Assembly: GCF_001702265.1 (NCBI RefSeq)
Contig: NZ_MAUE01000045.1
Location: 62,001-126,000 of the forward strand
Length of the DNA stretch: 64,000 nt
Direction: 5' to 3'
Source of the DNA: Pseudomonas aylmerensis
GTDB taxonomy: Bacteria > Pseudomonadota > Gammaproteobacteria > Pseudomonadales > Pseudomonadaceae
Shown here: piece by piece, positions 62,189 through 64,000 of the stretch
Layout: every line of letters begins with the position of its first letter
How positions within the stretch are numbered: position 1 is the first letter of the stretch
Translations under genes and position numbers: made by a program
Notes under the pieces: model-generated
Told to the model about the DNA's origin: nothing
Seen by the model: the letters and a program-made list of their open reading frames with translations, nothing else
Databases searched by the model: none

Positions 62189-62277
62189 GTGGGAGCTGGC
62201 TTGCCTGCGATAGCGGTGGGTCAGCCACTACCTTCAGCGACTGACACACCGCTTTCGCGAGCAAGCCCGCTCCCACA
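62189..62277. repeat. Hybrid REPIN
   Basis: The left arm (GTGGGAGCTGGCTTGCCTGCGA) and right arm (CGCGAGCAAGCCCGCTCCCAC) are of different REP subtypes. The last 40 bases (62238-62277) are identical to 62053-62092 of the preceding element. Confidence 0.75.
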
Positions 62278-62305
62278 TTGGTTTTCTGGTGTTTGGGGGA
62301 GTGGC

Positions 62306-63766
62306 TTACAGCTGCGGGGTGTCTTCCGGCGGCTTGGTCTTGTCGACGCCCGGTACATGCAGGTTGCCTTCGACCACCTGGTTGCCTTCCAGCTGCGGCT
62401 GGGTCACCCAGGTGAGGATGTCGTAGTAGCGCCGGATGTTCGCCACGAAGTGCACCGGCTCGCCGCCCCGGGCATAGCCGTAGCGCGTCTTGCTGTACCA
62501 CTGCTTCTGCGCCAGGCGCGGCAGCATCTTCTTCACGTCCAGCCATTTGTTCGGGTTCAGGCCTTCTTTCTTCGCCAGCAGGCGCGCGTCGTCCAGGTGC
62601 CCGGTGCCGACGTTATAGGCGGCGAGGGCGAACCAGGTGCGATCCGGCTCGGCGATGCTGTCGTCCAGCTCATCCTTGATCTTGGCCAGGTACTTGGCGC
62701 CGCCCATGATGCTTTGCTTGGCGTCCAGGCGGTTGGACACGCCCATCGCCTGGGCGGTGTTCTGGGTCAGCATCATCAGGCCGCGCACGCCGGTCTTGGA
62801 GGTGACCGCCGGTTGCCACAGGGACTCCTGATAGCCGATGGCGGCCAACAGGCGCCAGTCGACCTTTTCTTCCTTGGCGTAGGTGCGAAAGTGCTTTTCG
62901 TACTTGGGCAGGCGCTGCTGCAAATGCTGGGCGAAGGTGTAGGCGCCGACATATCCGAGTACATCGACGTGCCCGTAATAGCGGTCTTTCAGGCGCTGCA
63001 GGGTGCCGTTCTTCTCGACCTTGTCCAGGTAGCTGTTGATCTCGTTGAGCAGGCTGTTGTCGTCGCCGGCAGCCACGGCCCAGCTCTGGTTGCTGGCATT
63101 GCCGAGGTCGAATGCCACGCGCACGTTGGGGAAGTACACCTGGTTCATCGCGACTTCGTTGGAGTCCACCAGGGTCAGGTCGATTTGCCCCTCGTCGACC
63201 ATGCGCAGCAGGTCGACTACTTCAACGGCATCGGATTCTTCGTATTCAATCGCAGGATTCTGCTTTTTCAGCTCCGCCAGTTGTTCGGCGTGGGTACTGC
63301 CCTTGAGCACCATGATCTTCTTGCCCACCAGGTCCGCCGCGTTGGTCGGGCGTGACTGGCCGTTGCGGTAGATGATCTGCGGGGTGACTTCCAGGTAAGG
63401 GTGGGAGAAACGCACCTGCTGCTGGCGCTGCTCGCTGCTGACCAGGCCGGCGGCGGCGAGCACCGGACCGTTGGGTTTGCCCAACTGGCCGAACAGGTCA
63501 TCGAGGTTGTCGGCGGTCTCGATCTCCAGTTTCACGCCCAGGTCATCGGCAAAGCGCTTGACCAGTTCGTATTCGAAACCGGTTTCACCGTTGCGGTCCT
63601 GGAAATAAGTCGCCGGGCTGTTCCGGGTGATCACCCGCAATACGCCATCCTCCTTGATTCGCTCGAGCGTGCTGGGTTTATCAACACAGGCGCTGAGCAT
63701 CAGGAAGAGTCCGGTTGCGATGAGCCATTTGGCGCATCGCGGGCGCAAAGCAGTAGGGGAGAACAT
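62306..63766 (-). CDS. mltF: membrane-bound lytic murein transglycosylase MltF
   Basis: Outer-membrane enzyme that cleaves the glycan strands of peptidoglycan. 486 aa. Signal peptide and lipobox (LSAC), then an amino-acid-binding-type regulatory domain (about residues 40-270) and a lysozyme-like transglycosylase domain with the catalytic Glu in IGYQESLWQP and NVGTGHL further on. Start ATG 63766 is chosen; the frame runs upstream to 63967 but has no lipoprotein signal there. Confidence 0.93.
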   Translation of the reverse strand: MFSPTALRPRCAKWLIATGLFLMLSACVDKPSTLERIKEDGVLRVITRNSPATYFQDRNGETGFEYELVKRFADDLGVKLEIETADNLDDLFGQLGKPNGPVLAAAGLVSSEQRQQQVRFSHPYLEVTPQIIYRNGQSRPTNAADLVGKKIMVLKGSTHAEQLAELKKQNPAIEYEESDAVEVVDLLRMVDEGQIDLTLVDSNEVAMNQVYFPNVRVAFDLGNASNQSWAVAAGDDNSLLNEINSYLDKVEKNGTLQRLKDRYYGHVDVLGYVGAYTFAQHLQQRLPKYEKHFRTYAKEEKVDWRLLAAIGYQESLWQPAVTSKTGVRGLMMLTQNTAQAMGVSNRLDAKQSIMGGAKYLAKIKDELDDSIAEPDRTWFALAAYNVGTGHLDDARLLAKKEGLNPNKWLDVKKMLPRLAQKQWYSKTRYGYARGGEPVHFVANIRRYYDILTWVTQPQLEGNQVVEGNLHVPGVDKTKPPEDTPQL

Positions 63767-64000
63767 GTGCGCAGTATACGCAAACGGCCCACGGCGCCAT
63801 ATCTCGACAGCATGGGACTTGTCTGCTAGCGCCGGCAAAACTGTGCTGCAGCCCGCAGAAACGTGGCCTGGCAGCCGATTGTGACGGTTAAAATAACTGC
63901 TCCGAATACCCGGGAAAACGCCCCGATACCGTGCAAACCGTGCCAACTGACGTCCGGCAGCGGCCACTGGTGCCGTTTCGGGTGCCGTTGGCGATGGTTT
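63767..64000. other. Intergenic region at the right edge
   Basis: Upstream region of mltF. No gene is established. In related genomes I recall purL lying divergently next to mltF, but its start is not visible in this window. Confidence 0.4.

Noticed and set aside
1..64000. CRISPR array
   Set aside because: No regularly spaced short direct repeats were found; the repeats seen are REP palindromes with irregular spacing.
63767..64000. Start of purL at the right edge
   Set aside because: Expected by gene order, but no PurL N-terminal sequence is visible before the window ends.

Overview
The window is chromosomal DNA of a Pseudomonas, most likely of the fluorescens group. This rests on protein sequence style, high GC with Pseudomonas codon use, abundant REP/REPIN palindromes between genes, and a gene order (queA-tgt-yajC-secDF, suhB-trmJ-cysE-isc, ndk-rlmN-pilF-rodZ-ispG-hisS-yfgM-bamB-der, leuA, xseA, guaBA, mltF) that I recall as conserved in the genus. 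No database was available. Nearly all of it is ordinary core chromosome; the accessory parts are marked below.

Layout. 1-4.7 kb: end of an unidentified gene, a small hypothetical, then a FecI-type sigma factor, FecR-type regulator and a TonB siderophore receptor with an STN signalling domain (one cell-surface signalling set). 4.7-12.95 kb: a genomic island of about 8 kb bounded by two nearly identical ~155 bp repeats. The right repeat runs into an intact tRNA-Leu(CAA), the left one ends in a damaged copy of the tRNA 3' end. The island holds a small Cys-rich protein, a frameshifted SIR2-domain protein, an AT-rich protein with a HEPN-like Rx6H motif and a SEC-C protein with a nuclease-like ExK motif; no integrase is present. 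This looks like a defence-gene cargo. Next to the tRNA sits a DUF3077 gene with a 24-codon upstream ORF and an elaborate structured RNA leader.

13-39 kb: core genes for queuosine (queA, tgt), Sec translocation (yajC, secD, secF), suhB, trmJ, cysE, the complete ISC iron-sulfur operon (iscR-S-U-A-hscB-hscA-fdx-iscX), ndk, rlmN, pilF, rodZ, ispG, hisS, yfgM, bamB, der, and an aminotransferase/omega-amidase pair. 39.2-40.2 kb: an AT-rich orphan gene on the minus strand whose protein carries RelA/SpoT-synthetase-like motifs, has a type III-secretion-like N-terminus, and is preceded by a sequence matching the HrpL-dependent hrp box. This is the most interesting single observation. 40.3-50.3 kb: leuA with a Leu-rich leader peptide, an M23 peptidase, xseA, LysR/TauE pair, a zinc-ribbon protein, guaB and guaA.

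50.4-62 kb: a 1018-residue dermonecrotic-toxin-type protein, then a trehalose PTS locus: treR divergent from treP-treC-porin-(EIIA-HPr-EI fusion)-EIIB-like. The fusion protein can supply every soluble phosphotransfer step that TreP lacks; the last gene is an EIIB-like domain without its phosphorylatable Cys. Two identical palindromic operators lie between treR and treP. The window ends with mltF and upstream DNA.
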